Shown piece after piece: positions 1 to 9,410 of a stretch of DNA of 62,836 nt. The stretch's first letter is position 1. Each line of letters opens with the position of its first letter. The notes beneath the pieces are model-generated. The model was not told the DNA's origin and made no database searches. It saw nothing but the letters and a program-made list of their open reading frames with translations. Position numbers and translations under genes: made by a program. Origin of the DNA: Gemmatimonadota bacterium (GTDB lineage Bacteria; Gemmatimonadota; Gemmatimonadetes; Longimicrobiales; Gaopeijiaceae); NCBI GenBank assembly GCA_007121775.1, contig SKJY01000149.1, positions 1 to 62,836 on the forward strand. Direction: 5' to 3'.

Positions 1-1
1 A

Positions 2-45
2 GGGTGTCCAGACCGGGTGTCAAGTGCCAAATCGGGTTGACACCC
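2..45. repeat. Three GGGTGTC half-sites, two of them forming a 9-bp dyad upstream of nuoA
   Basis: GGGTGTC occurs at 2-8 and 15-21 and inverted (GACACCC) at 39-45. The second and third copies extend to a perfect 9-bp inverted repeat, GGGTGTCAA (15-23) and TTGACACCC (37-45), with a 13-nt spacer. The right arm contains the TTGACA box of the candidate nuo promoter. This looks like an operator for a dimeric regulator. A terminator of an upstream gene is less likely because no T-run follows. No regulator family is assigned. Confidence 0.5.
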
Positions 46-66
46 CCCGACGGATTCGGATACCTT
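37..66 (+). promoter_or_regulatory. Candidate sigma-70-type promoter of the nuo operon
   Basis: A perfect TTGACA box at 37-42 is followed after 18 nt by TACCTT (61-66), a weak -10 matching three of six consensus positions. It would start transcription about 50 nt before nuoA. The -35 lies inside an inverted repeat, so repression or activation at this site is plausible. The weak -10 limits confidence. Confidence 0.4.
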
Positions 67-123
67 TTGGCGCCGATAAGATAAGCTAAATGCTTCCAAG
101 AACTATTCCTGCCACGGCGGTCC

Positions 124-480
124 ATGACGGAAAGCTACCTTCCGGTGCTGATCCTCCTGGGCGTCTCCATTGTGAATGCTGTGGGGATGCTGGCGGCTGC
201 TCACATCCTGAATCCTCGGCGGGCGACGCCTGAGAAGGACATGCCCTACGAGTCCGGGATGGTCCCCCTGGGAGACACCCGAGCCCGGTTCTCAGTGAAG
301 TTCTACACCATCGCCATCAGCTTCATCATCTTCGACCTGGAGGCGATCTTCCTGATCCCCTGGGCGGTGGAGATGCGGACGTTGGGTTGGGAGGGCTTCA
401 TCGCCGTCTCGATCTTCATGGTGATCCTCGTGGTCGGCTTCGCCTACGAATGGCGCAGGGGAGGGTTGGACTGGGAATGA
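124..480 (+). CDS. nuoA: NADH-quinone oxidoreductase subunit A
   Basis: This 118-residue protein is a small membrane subunit of complex I, near the junction of the peripheral arm with the membrane arm. It has three hydrophobic segments (about residues 7-29, 62-80 and 89-108). It carries the family signature around residues 40-75, with the acidic YESG segment and RFSVKFY followed by FDLEA. The length is normal for NuoA. It is the first gene of a complete 14-gene operon, and its stop codon overlaps the nuoB start in an ATGA, implying coupled translation. The identification is secure from sequence and context. Confidence 0.97.
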   Translation: MTESYLPVLILLGVSIVNAVGMLAAAHILNPRRATPEKDMPYESGMVPLGDTRARFSVKFYTIAISFIIFDLEAIFLIPWAVEMRTLGWEGFIAVSIFMVILVVGFAYEWRRGGLDWE

Positions 481-1172
481 GCGACAATCAGAGCGGACGA
501 GAGGTGGCTCGCTCCAGCGAGAGCGGACTGCCGGGAGGGATCTTTGGAGCCGGAACGCCCACCTTCCTCACCACCAAGGTGGACTTCGTGGTGAACTGGG
601 CCCGGCGCAACTCCCTCTGGCCCATGCCCTTCGGGACGGCGTGCTGCGCCATTGAGATGATGGCGTCGGCCGCCTCGAACAACGATCTGGCCCGCTTCGG
701 GATGGAGCGTATGTCATTCTCTCCCCGGCAGGCCGATGTGCTCATCTGCGCCGGGCGGGTCCCGTACAAGCTGGCGCCGGTGCTCCGCAGGATCTGGGAC
801 CAGATGCCCCAGCCCAAGTGGGCCGTATCCATGGGGGCCTGTGCGTCCTCCGGGGGCGTGTTCGACGCCTACTCCATGGTTCAGGGGATCGACACCATCA
901 TCCCGGTAGACGTCTACGTTCCGGGGTGTCCGCCCCGACCGGAAGCCCTCATCTACGGTCTCATCATGATCCAGGAGAAGATCCGGGGGGAGACGCTGGG
1001 TGAGCATGCCCTGAACCGGGCGGAAGACCCCACTGCGGTGGGTCGCCCTCGGGCCGACGCCGGAGAGGTCAGCGCCCTCGCCGCTCCCTTCGGAAACTCC
1101 ACGAACCAGAATCGCGCCAGCGGGCTGGTGCCAGGCATTCCCGCAGTCAGACCGGGAGACCGCATCCCCTGA
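477..1172 (+). CDS. nuoB: NADH-quinone oxidoreductase subunit B (cluster N2 subunit)
   Basis: NuoB (231 aa) binds the terminal [4Fe-4S] cluster N2, which passes electrons to quinone. The ligand pattern is visible: tandem cysteines in [10 protein letters not shown], one in [10 protein letters not shown] and one in [14 protein letters not shown] chose the ATG at 477 because it overlaps the nuoA stop and directly precedes the conserved N-terminus; an upstream in-frame extension would lie inside nuoA. The last 60 or so residues, rich in Ala, Arg and Asn, extend past the conserved core and are probably disordered. Confidence 0.97.
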   Translation: MSDNQSGREVARSSESGLPGGIFGAGTPTFLTTKVDFVVNWARRNSLWPMPFGTACCAIEMMASAASNNDLARFGMERMSFSPRQADVLICAGRVPYKLAPVLRRIWDQMPQPKWAVSMGACASSGGVFDAYSMVQGIDTIIPVDVYVPGCPPRPEALIYGLIMIQEKIRGETLGEHALNRAEDPTAVGRPRADAGEVSALAAPFGNSTNQNRASGLVPGIPAVRPGDRIP

Positions 1173-1229
1173 GATCAGGTCCCGGAGGCCATGGATCCCC
1201 GTTCGCAAACCAGCTGAGAGAGGGGTGGG

Positions 1230-2000
1230 ATGAGCACCGAAGCAGGATCCGGATACCGGGACGTTCCCGGCTCCGCCGAAACCACAGGGGCTGTAGTCAG
1301 CCTGCCCGAGGGCCTTGAGCGCGCCCACCCAACGGTTCCGGCCCTTAAGGACCAGTTCGCAGATGCCTTTCTCCGTCATGAGGTGGTCGCCGGCGACGAG
1401 CATGTGGTCTTCGTGGACCCCACCCGGTTGTTCCAGGTCCTGGAGTGGCTGAAAAACGACCCGGAGCACGCCTACAACTACCTGTCGGACGTGACCGCCG
1501 TGGACTACGGAGGTGGTCGGCCGCTCCAAGTGGTGTACCAGCTCTACTCCATTCCCCACCGGCGAGTCCTGCGGGTCAAGGCCGAACTCCCGCTATCGGC
1601 GCTGGAGGTGGACTCGGTGGTCCCCCTCTGGTCTGGAGCAAACTGGCTGGAGCGGGAGGTCTATGACATGTTCGGCATCCATTTCCGCAACCATCCGGAT
1701 CTCCGGCGGATCCTCATGCCCGAGGTCTACGCCGAGGGGCATCCACTCCGGAAGGACTTTCCCCTTCGAGGCCGCTTCTCCCGGGCCGAGCAGACCAGGC
1801 GGGCACTGGCCCAGGCCCCCGAAGACTACTACGTCCCCTCGGACTTCGGTCCCGGACGGGATTTCCAGGTGGTGGGTTGGCAGGAGGTGGGCGGTGAGCC
1901 GGTGCCGGTGAAGGAAGGTGAGGCTTCGGGTCCGCCCTCCCGGCGTCCCCCCAAGGGGTCGACTGAAGAAGGGACGTCCCCATCTACGACCGCCCCCTGA
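1230..2000 (+). CDS. nuoC: NADH-quinone oxidoreductase subunit C
   Basis: This is the 30-kDa peripheral-arm subunit (256 aa). The hallmark segment containing WLEREVYDMFGI and HPDLRRILM is present near residues 135-165, followed by HPLRKDFPL. NuoC packs against NuoD around the quinone site and is not fused to it here. A purine-rich GAGAGGGGTGGG precedes the ATG as ribosome binding site. The C-terminal 35 residues are a Pro/Ser/Glu-rich tail beyond the normal domain. It lies between nuoB and nuoD in canonical order. Confidence 0.97.
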   Translation: MSTEAGSGYRDVPGSAETTGAVVSLPEGLERAHPTVPALKDQFADAFLRHEVVAGDEHVVFVDPTRLFQVLEWLKNDPEHAYNYLSDVTAVDYGGGRPLQVVYQLYSIPHRRVLRVKAELPLSALEVDSVVPLWSGANWLEREVYDMFGIHFRNHPDLRRILMPEVYAEGHPLRKDFPLRGRFSRAEQTRRALAQAPEDYYVPSDFGPGRDFQVVGWQEVGGEPVPVKEGEASGPPSRRPPKGSTEEGTSPSTTAP

Positions 2001-2026
2001 CCCCCCAATCCCTGCGCCTGCACTCC

Positions 2027-3304
2027 ATGTCCAACAAGACCATCGAACTCGAGGTCAGCCGCACCCCGGAGCTGGGGATGGATTTCCGCCCGGCTCACGG
2101 ACCACTCCAACCGGTGGATCTGGCCGAGCCGGAGTTGAGATCGGAGCGGATGCTCATCAATGTGGGGCCTCAGCACCCGGCCACCCACGGAGTACTACGC
2201 CTCGTCTTGGAGCTGGACGGAGAGACGGTGGTGCGCTGCCTTCCCCACATCGGCTACCTCCACTCTTCCTTCGAGAAGCTAGGGGAGTACCGGACCTGGA
2301 ATCAGGTGATCCCCCTCACGGACCGGATGGACTACCTGGCGCCCCTCATCTACAACTGTGCCTACGCCATGGCGGTGGAAAAGATGATGGGGGTCGAGGT
2401 CACGGAGCGGTGCAAGGTGACACGGGTCATCATGATGGAGCTGGACCGCATCTTCTCACACCTCCTGTGGCTGGGAACGTGGGCCATTGATGTGGGTGCC
2501 TTCACTCCCTTCCTCTACGCCTTCCAGCAAAGAGAGAAGGTCTACAAGCTCCATGAGGCGTACACCGGGGCCCGAATCACGACCTCTGCCACCCGCATCG
2601 GCGGGATGATGGCGGACATGCCCGAGGGCTGGGACGTAGGAGTGCGGGAGTTCATCAACGAACTTCCTCGGACCATGGACGAGATCGAATCCCTCCTCTC
2701 CCACAACGCCATCCACATCGGGCGAACCCAGGGTGTCGGCGTGATCAGCGCCGAAGAGGCCATCGACATGGGACTCTCGGGCCCGAACCTGCGGGCAACC
2801 GGCGTCCCGTATGACCTCCGCAAGGACCGCCCCTACTACGATTACGAGACCTACGAATTCGAGGTCCCCATCGGTGAGTACGGGGATTGCTACGATCGGT
2901 ACATGGTGCGCCTCGAGGAGATCCGGCAGAGCTGCCGCATCCTCCACCAGGCGCTGGATCGCCTCCCCGATGGGCCCATGAACGTGGATGACCCCCGCAT
3001 CATCCTCCCCTCCAAGACTGACCTCATGAACGACATGGAGTCCATGATCCACCACTTCAAGCTGGTCATGGAAGGGGTGAAGGCGCCTCCCGGGGAATCC
3101 CATTTCTCGGTGGAAGGCTCCAAGGGCGAGTTGGGGATGTACGTGGTGAGCGACGGCGGCTCCAAGCCCGTGCGCTGGCGGATCCGCCCCCCCTCCTTCG
3201 TCAACCTCTCCGCCATCCCCAAGCTGGTGGAGGGGGGCCTTCTGGCCGACGTGATCATGGTGAATGCCAGCCTGGACATCGTCCTGGGAGAGATCGACCG
3301 TTGA
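2027..3304 (+). CDS. nuoD: NADH-quinone oxidoreductase subunit D
   Basis: The 49-kDa subunit (425 aa) forms much of the quinone-binding pocket with NuoB. The signature NVGPQHPATHGVLRLVLELD near residue 45 and the following HIGYLHSSFEKL are clear; the first His of the HPATHG loop is a known quinone-site residue in the family. The C-terminal GEIDR ending is typical. It has normal length. The stop overlaps a TTG start for nuoE. Confidence 0.98.
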   Translation: MSNKTIELEVSRTPELGMDFRPAHGPLQPVDLAEPELRSERMLINVGPQHPATHGVLRLVLELDGETVVRCLPHIGYLHSSFEKLGEYRTWNQVIPLTDRMDYLAPLIYNCAYAMAVEKMMGVEVTERCKVTRVIMMELDRIFSHLLWLGTWAIDVGAFTPFLYAFQQREKVYKLHEAYTGARITTSATRIGGMMADMPEGWDVGVREFINELPRTMDEIESLLSHNAIHIGRTQGVGVISAEEAIDMGLSGPNLRATGVPYDLRKDRPYYDYETYEFEVPIGEYGDCYDRYMVRLEEIRQSCRILHQALDRLPDGPMNVDDPRIILPSKTDLMNDMESMIHHFKLVMEGVKAPPGESHFSVEGSKGELGMYVVSDGGSKPVRWRIRPPSFVNLSAIPKLVEGGLLADVIMVNASLDIVLGEIDR

Positions 3305-3981
3305 GTGATTCCAAGAAGATGAGCGGATCGGGTGAGATCCCCTTCCGGAACCCCGGGTGGGCAGGGAACACCGGGGAGTTCGATCTGACGGAAGAGCAGG
3401 TCCGGGGCCTAGAGTATGTGAGCACCCGTCCCACCGACGGGGGTCACCCGGCAGCCTCCGCCACCTATCCCTACATGCTGACGGAGCGCACTCCCGACGC
3501 CTCCCTCTTCCAGGGACCGTATCTGGAACGGTACGAGAAGATCCGTTCTCGCTTCCCCACGGCCCAAGGGGCGCTTCTTCCCACCCTGAATCTGGCGCAG
3601 GAGGTGAGGGGGCATGTCTCGTCGGATACCATGCGGGAGGTGGCGGCGCTCCTGGGTCTCTCGGACGCCTACGTCCGGGGTGTGGCTTCGTTCTACACCA
3701 TGTACAACAAGCGGGAGGTGGGGCGCTTCCTGATCCAGGTATGCACGAACATCTCCTGCAATCTCTGCGGGGGCGATGAGGTCCTGGCCGCCTTCCTGAA
3801 GCACCTGGGCACCGAGATGGGAGAGACGACACCCGACGGGCTATTCACCGTCACGGAGGTGGAGTGCTTGGCAGCGTGCGGTACGCCCACGGCTGTCCAG
3901 ATCAATTCCCGTTACTTCGAGAACGTCACCCCGGACGATGTTCCGGCCCTTCTGGAACGACTCCGGAGCGAGGTGGGCTGA
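3301..3981 (+). CDS. nuoE: NADH-quinone oxidoreductase subunit E, [2Fe-2S] thioredoxin-like
   Basis: NuoE carries the [2Fe-2S] cluster N1a next to the FMN subunit. The ligands follow the family pattern: Cys148-x4-Cys153 in VCTNISC and Cys189-x3-Cys193 in ECLAAC. The TTG start overlaps the nuoD stop (TTGA); an ATG six codons inside (3319) is an alternative. At 226 aa it is longer than the usual 160-180, because about 60 poorly conserved residues precede the NuoE core. This extension may contact other peripheral subunits or may be disordered. Confidence 0.96.
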   Translation: MSDSKKMSGSGEIPFRNPGWAGNTGEFDLTEEQVRGLEYVSTRPTDGGHPAASATYPYMLTERTPDASLFQGPYLERYEKIRSRFPTAQGALLPTLNLAQEVRGHVSSDTMREVAALLGLSDAYVRGVASFYTMYNKREVGRFLIQVCTNISCNLCGGDEVLAAFLKHLGTEMGETTPDGLFTVTEVECLAACGTPTAVQINSRYFENVTPDDVPALLERLRSEVG

Positions 3982-3982
3982 C

Positions 3983-5275
3983 ATGGCGTATCCATACACG
4001 CACGAGAAGGAGGTCCGGGTCCTGAGTCGGGGATGGGGTGATCCCCGAACACGAACCGTGGAGGGGTGGAAGGCCATGGGTGGCTACACCGCCCTTGAGA
4101 AGGCTCTGGGCATGAGCCGTCAGGAAGTCATTGAGGAGGTGAAGGTGTCCGGGCTCCGCGGCCGTGGGGGCGCCGGATTCCCCACCGGGATCAAGTGGTC
4201 CTTCATGCCCGGAGAGAAGAAGGGGCCCCACTACCTGTGCTGCAACGCCGATGAGTCGGAACCGGGCACCTTCAAGGACCGGGAACTCCTGCGCTGGACC
4301 CCCCATCAGCTCATCGAGGGCTGCCTCATCGGAGCCTACGCCATCCAGGCGGAGCACGTCTTCATCTATTGCCGGGGCGAGTTCTTCGAGGCTACCCAGG
4401 TCCTGGCCCGGGCGGTGGAGGAGGCCTACGAGGCCGGGTACATCGGAAAGAACATCCTGGGCTCGGGCCAAGACATTGACATCACGGTCTTCGCCGGCGC
4501 CGGTGCCTACATCTGCGGGGAAGAGACGGCTCTCATGAACTCCATTGAGGGTCGACGCGGGCTCCCCCGGGTGAAGCCGCCCTTTCCAGCCGCCGTTGGG
4601 CTCTTCGGGAAGCCCACCACCATCAACAATGTGGAGACCCTCTCCAGCATCCCCCACATCCTTAACAACGGCGGATCTTGGTATCGCCAGTGGGGCACCG
4701 AGAAGAGCCCGGGGACCAAGCTCTTCTGCGTAAGCGGCCATGTGCGCCGCCCCGGGAACTATGAACTCCCCCTGGGCTTCCCCCTGGAAGAACTCATCTA
4801 TGACGTCTGCGGAGGGTTCAGGGAGGGTCGATCGCTCAAGGCCGTGATTCCGGGCGGGAGTTCCGTTCCCATCATGTCTGCCGCCGACTGTGAAGGGTGC
4901 ACACTTGACTACGAAGGGGTGGTTGAGAAGGGGTCCATGCTGGGCTGTGCCTCAGTCATCATCATGGACGACTCTACCAACATCGTGAAACAGGTCCGCC
5001 GGATGGTGGACTTCTACGCTCACGAGTCCTGCGGTCAGTGCACTCCGTGCCGGGAAGGCACCCAGTGGCTGGCCCGGATCCTTCTTCGGATCGAGAAGGG
5101 TCGCGGAACCGCCGAGGATCTGGACACCCTCCTGGAGTTGGGGGATCAGATGACCGGAACCACCATCTGCGTCCTTTCGGACTCGGCCGCCGCCCCGGTG
5201 GCCTCTTCCATCCAGAAGTTCAAGGACGACTACCTGGCCCTCATTCGCCGTGGAGAGAAGGTGGGGGCGGCCTGA
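3983..5275 (+). CDS. nuoF: NADH-quinone oxidoreductase subunit F (NADH- and FMN-binding)
   Basis: NuoF (430 aa) oxidises NADH through FMN and passes electrons to [4Fe-4S] cluster N3. The nucleotide/FMN loop GRGGAGFPTGIKWSF is near residue 55. The cluster ligands are ESCGQCTPCREG plus the later Cys in GTTICVLSDSAA. I placed the start at the ATG two bases after the nuoE stop; an upstream in-frame ATG lies inside nuoE and adds no conserved sequence. Normal length and canonical position. Confidence 0.98.
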   Translation: MAYPYTHEKEVRVLSRGWGDPRTRTVEGWKAMGGYTALEKALGMSRQEVIEEVKVSGLRGRGGAGFPTGIKWSFMPGEKKGPHYLCCNADESEPGTFKDRELLRWTPHQLIEGCLIGAYAIQAEHVFIYCRGEFFEATQVLARAVEEAYEAGYIGKNILGSGQDIDITVFAGAGAYICGEETALMNSIEGRRGLPRVKPPFPAAVGLFGKPTTINNVETLSSIPHILNNGGSWYRQWGTEKSPGTKLFCVSGHVRRPGNYELPLGFPLEELIYDVCGGFREGRSLKAVIPGGSSVPIMSAADCEGCTLDYEGVVEKGSMLGCASVIIMDDSTNIVKQVRRMVDFYAHESCGQCTPCREGTQWLARILLRIEKGRGTAEDLDTLLELGDQMTGTTICVLSDSAAAPVASSIQKFKDDYLALIRRGEKVGAA

Positions 5276-5313
5276 TCGGCCCTCCCACTGGTATCACCCC
5301 CGAGTCTTCGCCC

Positions 5314-6921
5314 ATGCCTGAATCCACCCATCCCCAGGAAACCGTCACCCTGACCATCGACGGTCGGGAGGTCATCGTTCCCCCGGGAACCACCATCCTC
5401 CAGGCCGCAGAGAGCATGGGGAACCGGATCCCCCACTACTGCTACCATCCAGGTCTGTCGGCGCCGGCCCAGTGCCGGCTCTGCCTGGTGGAGGTGGAGG
5501 GGGCGCCCAAACTCCAGCCCTCGTGTGTCACCCAGGTTCGCGACGGTCAGGTGGTGCACACCACCAGCGCCAAGGCCACCGCCATGCGCCAGGGGGTGCT
5601 TGAGTTCTACCTGGCCAATCACCCCCTGGACTGTCCCATCTGTGACCAGTCGGGGGAGTGCAAGCTCCAGGATTACGTCCACGCCGAAGGCCGGAAGCAC
5701 GGACGGAGCAGGGAGCCGAAGCGGGTGTTCGGGCGGGATGATTTCGGCGGCGACGTCCTCTTCTACGGGGACCGGTGCGTCATGTGCACTCGGTGTGTGC
5801 GCTTCATGAATGAAGTGGCCCAGGATCCGCGCCTCACCGTGGTGGAGCGGGGCAACCGGTCCGTCATCGACACCTTCTTCGAGGACGGGGTGGAAGGTTC
5901 GCCCTACGCCGGCAACATCGTGGACATCTGTCCGGTGGGGGCCCTCGTCTCAAAGGATTTCCTCCACAAGGCCAGAGCCTGGGACCTGGACCACACTCCC
6001 AGCGTCTGCCCCAACTGTTCCCAGGGGTGCAACATCGATCTCCACGTCCGGGACAACCGGGTCCAGAGGCTCAAGCCCCGGGCAAATCCCGAGGTGAACG
6101 GTCACTGGATGTGCGATTACGGTCGACACCGCTACGAGTGGATCAACCGGGACGACCGCCTCCGCCGGCCCCTCTACCGGGAGGGCGGAGACACGGTGCC
6201 GGGAGAGTGGGGCACCGTCCTCTCCGAACTTCTGGAGCGGCTGGAAGAGACCCGGCCCATCCGCGCCGTGGCCTCACCCTTCGCCTCCACCGAGGAGTTG
6301 GCCACGCTGCGCCGGGTAGTGGATGCGCTGGGAGGCGGTGAGATCCTCTTCCGCTCACCTGAAGCGGACGACGAGATTCCCCTGCCGGGATTCCCGCAAT
6401 TGGCGAGGCGTCGGGATCTGAGTCCGAACCGTCGCGCCGCCGAGCTCCTGGGCATGAAGCGGGTGGGAGACGCGGAGGGGCGGGGCGGTCTCGAATCACT
6501 TGCCGACTATACGGGCACACTCATCGTCCTGGGCGACGCCCTGGCCGACATGGATGAGGGCTTCGGCTCGCACGCGGCCCTCTACCTCTATCTGGGAAGC
6601 CACCCGTCGCCGGCGGCGACGAAGGCGGATGTCGTTCTGCCCATCCCCACCTTCGCCGAGCAGGAGGGGACCTTCATCAACGTGGAGGAGCGGGTCCAGC
6701 GCTTCTGGCCGGGTCTTCTACCTCCGGAACAGGCCCGGCCCGCCTGGATGCCCCTGGGCGCAATCCTGGCCCGCCTCGGTGCAGGAGAGCTGCCGGCCAC
6801 GGCAGCGGAGGCCTTCCTGGCCGCTGCCGAACTCATGCCCGAACTGATGGGGCTTCGCTACGAGACCATCGGCACCCGCGGCGCCATCCTGAACGAACCT
6901 GTTCTGGTAACCGCACCCTGA
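5314..6921 (+). CDS. nuoG: NADH-quinone oxidoreductase subunit G, short form
   Basis: This is the iron-sulfur subunit at the NADH end of the arm. The N-terminal ferredoxin-like domain has HYCYHPGLS and QCRLCLVE ligands. It is followed by HPLDCPICDQSGEC, a His/Cys region, CVMCTRCVRFMNE, DICPVGAL and a CPNCSQGC segment near residue 235 that resembles the extra N7-type or molybdopterin-oxidoreductase cluster. At 535 aa it is much shorter than E. coli NuoG (about 900). The molybdopterin-like part after residue 270 is strongly reduced but has no frameshift and ends cleanly. The ATG at 5314 fits the start of the ferredoxin domain. Confidence 0.95.
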   Translation: MPESTHPQETVTLTIDGREVIVPPGTTILQAAESMGNRIPHYCYHPGLSAPAQCRLCLVEVEGAPKLQPSCVTQVRDGQVVHTTSAKATAMRQGVLEFYLANHPLDCPICDQSGECKLQDYVHAEGRKHGRSREPKRVFGRDDFGGDVLFYGDRCVMCTRCVRFMNEVAQDPRLTVVERGNRSVIDTFFEDGVEGSPYAGNIVDICPVGALVSKDFLHKARAWDLDHTPSVCPNCSQGCNIDLHVRDNRVQRLKPRANPEVNGHWMCDYGRHRYEWINRDDRLRRPLYREGGDTVPGEWGTVLSELLERLEETRPIRAVASPFASTEELATLRRVVDALGGGEILFRSPEADDEIPLPGFPQLARRRDLSPNRRAAELLGMKRVGDAEGRGGLESLADYTGTLIVLGDALADMDEGFGSHAALYLYLGSHPSPAATKADVVLPIPTFAEQEGTFINVEERVQRFWPGLLPPEQARPAWMPLGAILARLGAGELPATAAEAFLAAAELMPELMGLRYETIGTRGAILNEPVLVTAP

Positions 6922-7015
6922 TCGCCATGGCCGCCCACCTGCCGGCTCCGACCCTGATCCGCCCCCGGCGGTGGGGTCTGGGGCGACCCACGGACGCTCT
7001 CAACCGACGGCTCGG

Positions 7016-8323
7016 ATGAATGATCTCTCGCTAACGGCCTTCGTCATCACCTCCTCTGTGAAGGTGTTTGCCGTATTCTCCATCCTCCTGGCCTCCGTGG
7101 CGCTCATGACCCTGGTGGAGCGGCGCCTCGCCGGATTCATCCAGGACCGGCTGGGGCCGAACCGGGTGGGGCCCTTCGGGATCCTTCAGCCGGCGGCTGA
7201 CGGGATCAAGAATATCCTGAAGGAAGAAACGATGCCGGCCACGGCCAATCGGTTCTTCTTTGTCCTGGCTCCGGCCCTGGCCATCATACCCGGAGTCATC
7301 ACCTTCGCGGTGGTCCCCTTCGCCGCGCCCCTTCCCACACCCTGGGGCACGGTGGACATGGTGGTGGCCGACATCCCCATCGGAATCCTCTACATCCTGG
7401 CGCTGTCGTCCCTGGGGGTGTATGGACTCTTCCTGGCGGGATGGGCGTCCAACAACAAGTACGCCTTCCTGGGAGGACTGCGTTCGGCTTCCCAGATGAT
7501 CAGCTACGAGGTGGCACTGGGGCTCTCCATCGTCCCGGTCCTCTTCCTGGCGGGGAATGTCACCCTAACGCAGATCGTCTGGCAGCAGCAGCAGTTGGGA
7601 TTCTGGTACATTCTCCCCCTCTCCCTGGCCTTCATCCTTTTCGTCATCTCGGCCTTCGCCGAGACGAACCGTCTCCCCTTCGACCTCCCCGAGGCGGAAT
7701 CGGAGCTGGTCACTGGGTATCACACCGAGTATTCGGGGATGAAGTTCTCCATGTTCTTCATCGCCGAGTACTCTCACATCCTCACTGCGTCCGCCCTCAT
7801 GGCCACCCTCTTCCTGGGTGGCTGGAGCATCCCGTTCTGGTCCGGAGACCACCTCCTCTGGTATGAGGGGATGCTCATCTCCGGGTTCACAGCGGCCGGA
7901 GAGCCCATCGCCGCCCAGGGTGCGTGGTGGAAGACGATCCTCACCTTCCTCTCCTTCGCGGTGAAGACCGCCTTCTTCATCGGCGTCTTCATGTGGGTCC
8001 GCTGGACGCTCCCACGTTTCCGCTATGATCAGGTCATGCACCTGGGGTGGAAGGTTATGCTCCCGGTGTCCCTGGTCTATGTCATGCTCCTGGCCGGGAC
8101 CATTCTGGTCCTGGATCAGGTGGGAGTCGAAGGCTTCCTCTTTGGAGCCATCCTCACGGCGGTGAGCGGGGCATGCACGCTGATCTTCGTGTTCGTGGTG
8201 GACAGCGACCGCCTGATCACGGGCTCGGCCGTATCGGGAACCTCTCGGGAGGTCCGTTCACCGGTGCGTCAGGTCAGGCGTCCGGCGCTGGAGCCCCGGA
8301 CCGGGGCGGGGGTGGGTCAGTGA
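7016..8323 (+). CDS. nuoH: NADH-quinone oxidoreductase subunit H, C-terminally extended
   Basis: NuoH is the membrane subunit that forms the quinone entry chamber with NuoB and NuoD. Conserved segments include LVERRLAGFIQDRLGPNRVG and SAFAETNRLPFDLPEAESE, an acidic loop known to matter for coupling. The usual ending with WTLPRFRYDQVMHLGWK is followed here by about 80 more residues, including extra hydrophobic stretches and an Arg/Pro-rich tail. This gives 435 aa against roughly 325-365 in well-studied homologues. The ATG at 7016 was preferred to a GTG 15 codons upstream because the latter adds only unconserved residues. Confidence 0.95.
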   Translation: MNDLSLTAFVITSSVKVFAVFSILLASVALMTLVERRLAGFIQDRLGPNRVGPFGILQPAADGIKNILKEETMPATANRFFFVLAPALAIIPGVITFAVVPFAAPLPTPWGTVDMVVADIPIGILYILALSSLGVYGLFLAGWASNNKYAFLGGLRSASQMISYEVALGLSIVPVLFLAGNVTLTQIVWQQQQLGFWYILPLSLAFILFVISAFAETNRLPFDLPEAESELVTGYHTEYSGMKFSMFFIAEYSHILTASALMATLFLGGWSIPFWSGDHLLWYEGMLISGFTAAGEPIAAQGAWWKTILTFLSFAVKTAFFIGVFMWVRWTLPRFRYDQVMHLGWKVMLPVSLVYVMLLAGTILVLDQVGVEGFLFGAILTAVSGACTLIFVFVVDSDRLITGSAVSGTSREVRSPVRQVRRPALEPRTGAGVGQ

Positions 8324-8374
8324 TCACGCGGTGCCCGAAGCACTTTTCACGTACGACGCTGGGAGGCTAGCAGT

Positions 8375-8875
8375 ATGGCAGCCACGGTGAAGGTCATGCG
8401 ACGTCCCGATCCCGGGAAGACGTCCTACATCCGGGCCACCCTCAAGGGGATGGCACTCACCTTCAAGCACATGGTGAATCCGGACAAGGTGACGCTGCAG
8501 TACCCGGAAGAGCAGCCGGACCTCTCCCCGAGATGGCGGGGAACGCACCGGATGGAGGTCCACGCCGACGGACGTCCCAAGTGTGTGGCGTGCGGACTCT
8601 GCCCGACGGTCTGTCCCGCCAATTGTATCCGCCTGGTGGGGGGTGAGGACGACCAGGGCAACCGCTATCCCATCGTCTACGAAATCGACGAGTTCCGCTG
8701 CATCTTCTGCGGAATGTGCCAGGAGGTGTGCCCCGTTGAGGCCATCCACGTAGGGGTCCACTTCGAGAACGCCGAGTACACCCGGGAACGCTTCGTGTAC
8801 GACCTGGACCGGCTCATGGAACAGGATCACCCCACAACGCTCCTCTGGGACCCCTCCGACCCCCGTTCCGAATAA
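8375..8875 (+). CDS. nuoI: NADH-quinone oxidoreductase subunit I (two [4Fe-4S] clusters)
   Basis: NuoI (166 aa) carries clusters N6a and N6b, linking the upper arm to N2. Both CxxCxxCxxxCP motifs are present: CVACGLCPTVCPANCI near residue 70 and CIFCGMCQEVCPVEAI near residue 110. GGGAGG upstream of the ATG is a good ribosome binding site. Length and position are standard. Confidence 0.97.
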   Translation: MAATVKVMRRPDPGKTSYIRATLKGMALTFKHMVNPDKVTLQYPEEQPDLSPRWRGTHRMEVHADGRPKCVACGLCPTVCPANCIRLVGGEDDQGNRYPIVYEIDEFRCIFCGMCQEVCPVEAIHVGVHFENAEYTRERFVYDLDRLMEQDHPTTLLWDPSDPRSE

Positions 8876-8881
8876 GGGCCC

Positions 8882-9406
8882 ATGGCCGACATCTTCTTCT
8901 TCATCTTCGCCGCTACAGCCATCGGCGGCGGAATCGGGGTGGTTCTCCAGAAGAACCCGGTGGGCAGCCTCCTCTTCATGGTGGGGACCCTGGCCTCCAT
9001 CGCCGGGATCTACGTCCTCCTTGACGCCCACTTCCTGGCAGCCATCCAGATCATGGTGTACGCCGGGGCCGTCATGGTGCTCTTCCTATTCGTCATCATG
9101 CTCCTGAACCTGGGGCACGACTACCGGGATGACATCAAGACGGGCCTACTCCTCTTCCTGGCCTTCGCCACGGCCGGGGCTATCGGCGGACTCCTGGCCA
9201 GGCAGCTCCGAGGGGCCGCCGACAACCCCATCCTGGCGCACTTTCCCGGACCCGAGGGAATGGAGCAGCTTCTGGCGGAGCAGGGGATCGTGGGAGCCAT
9301 TGCCCGCCCTCTTTTCACCGACTACGTGGTGGCTTTCGAGTTGACCGGGATCCTCCTTCTGGTGGCCCTGGTCGGTGCCGTCGCCATCGCAAAACGGAAG
9401 GTGTGA
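8882..9406 (+). CDS. nuoJ: NADH-quinone oxidoreductase subunit J
   Basis: This 174-aa membrane subunit has five predicted hydrophobic helices. The segment [20 protein letters not shown], near residue 60, is the conserved helix that contains the pi-bulge in structurally solved homologues. It lies six bases after nuoI and four bases before nuoK, so the genes are surely co-transcribed. Confidence 0.96.
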   Translation: MADIFFFIFAATAIGGGIGVVLQKNPVGSLLFMVGTLASIAGIYVLLDAHFLAAIQIMVYAGAVMVLFLFVIMLLNLGHDYRDDIKTGLLLFLAFATAGAIGGLLARQLRGAADNPILAHFPGPEGMEQLLAEQGIVGAIARPLFTDYVVAFELTGILLLVALVGAVAIAKRKV

Positions 9407-9410
9407 CGCC

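Noticed and set aside
5314-6921. NuoG as a frameshifted or truncated gene
   Set aside because: The frame is open to a normal stop, the C-terminal region keeps a consistent reading, and nuoH follows without leftover nuoG sequence.
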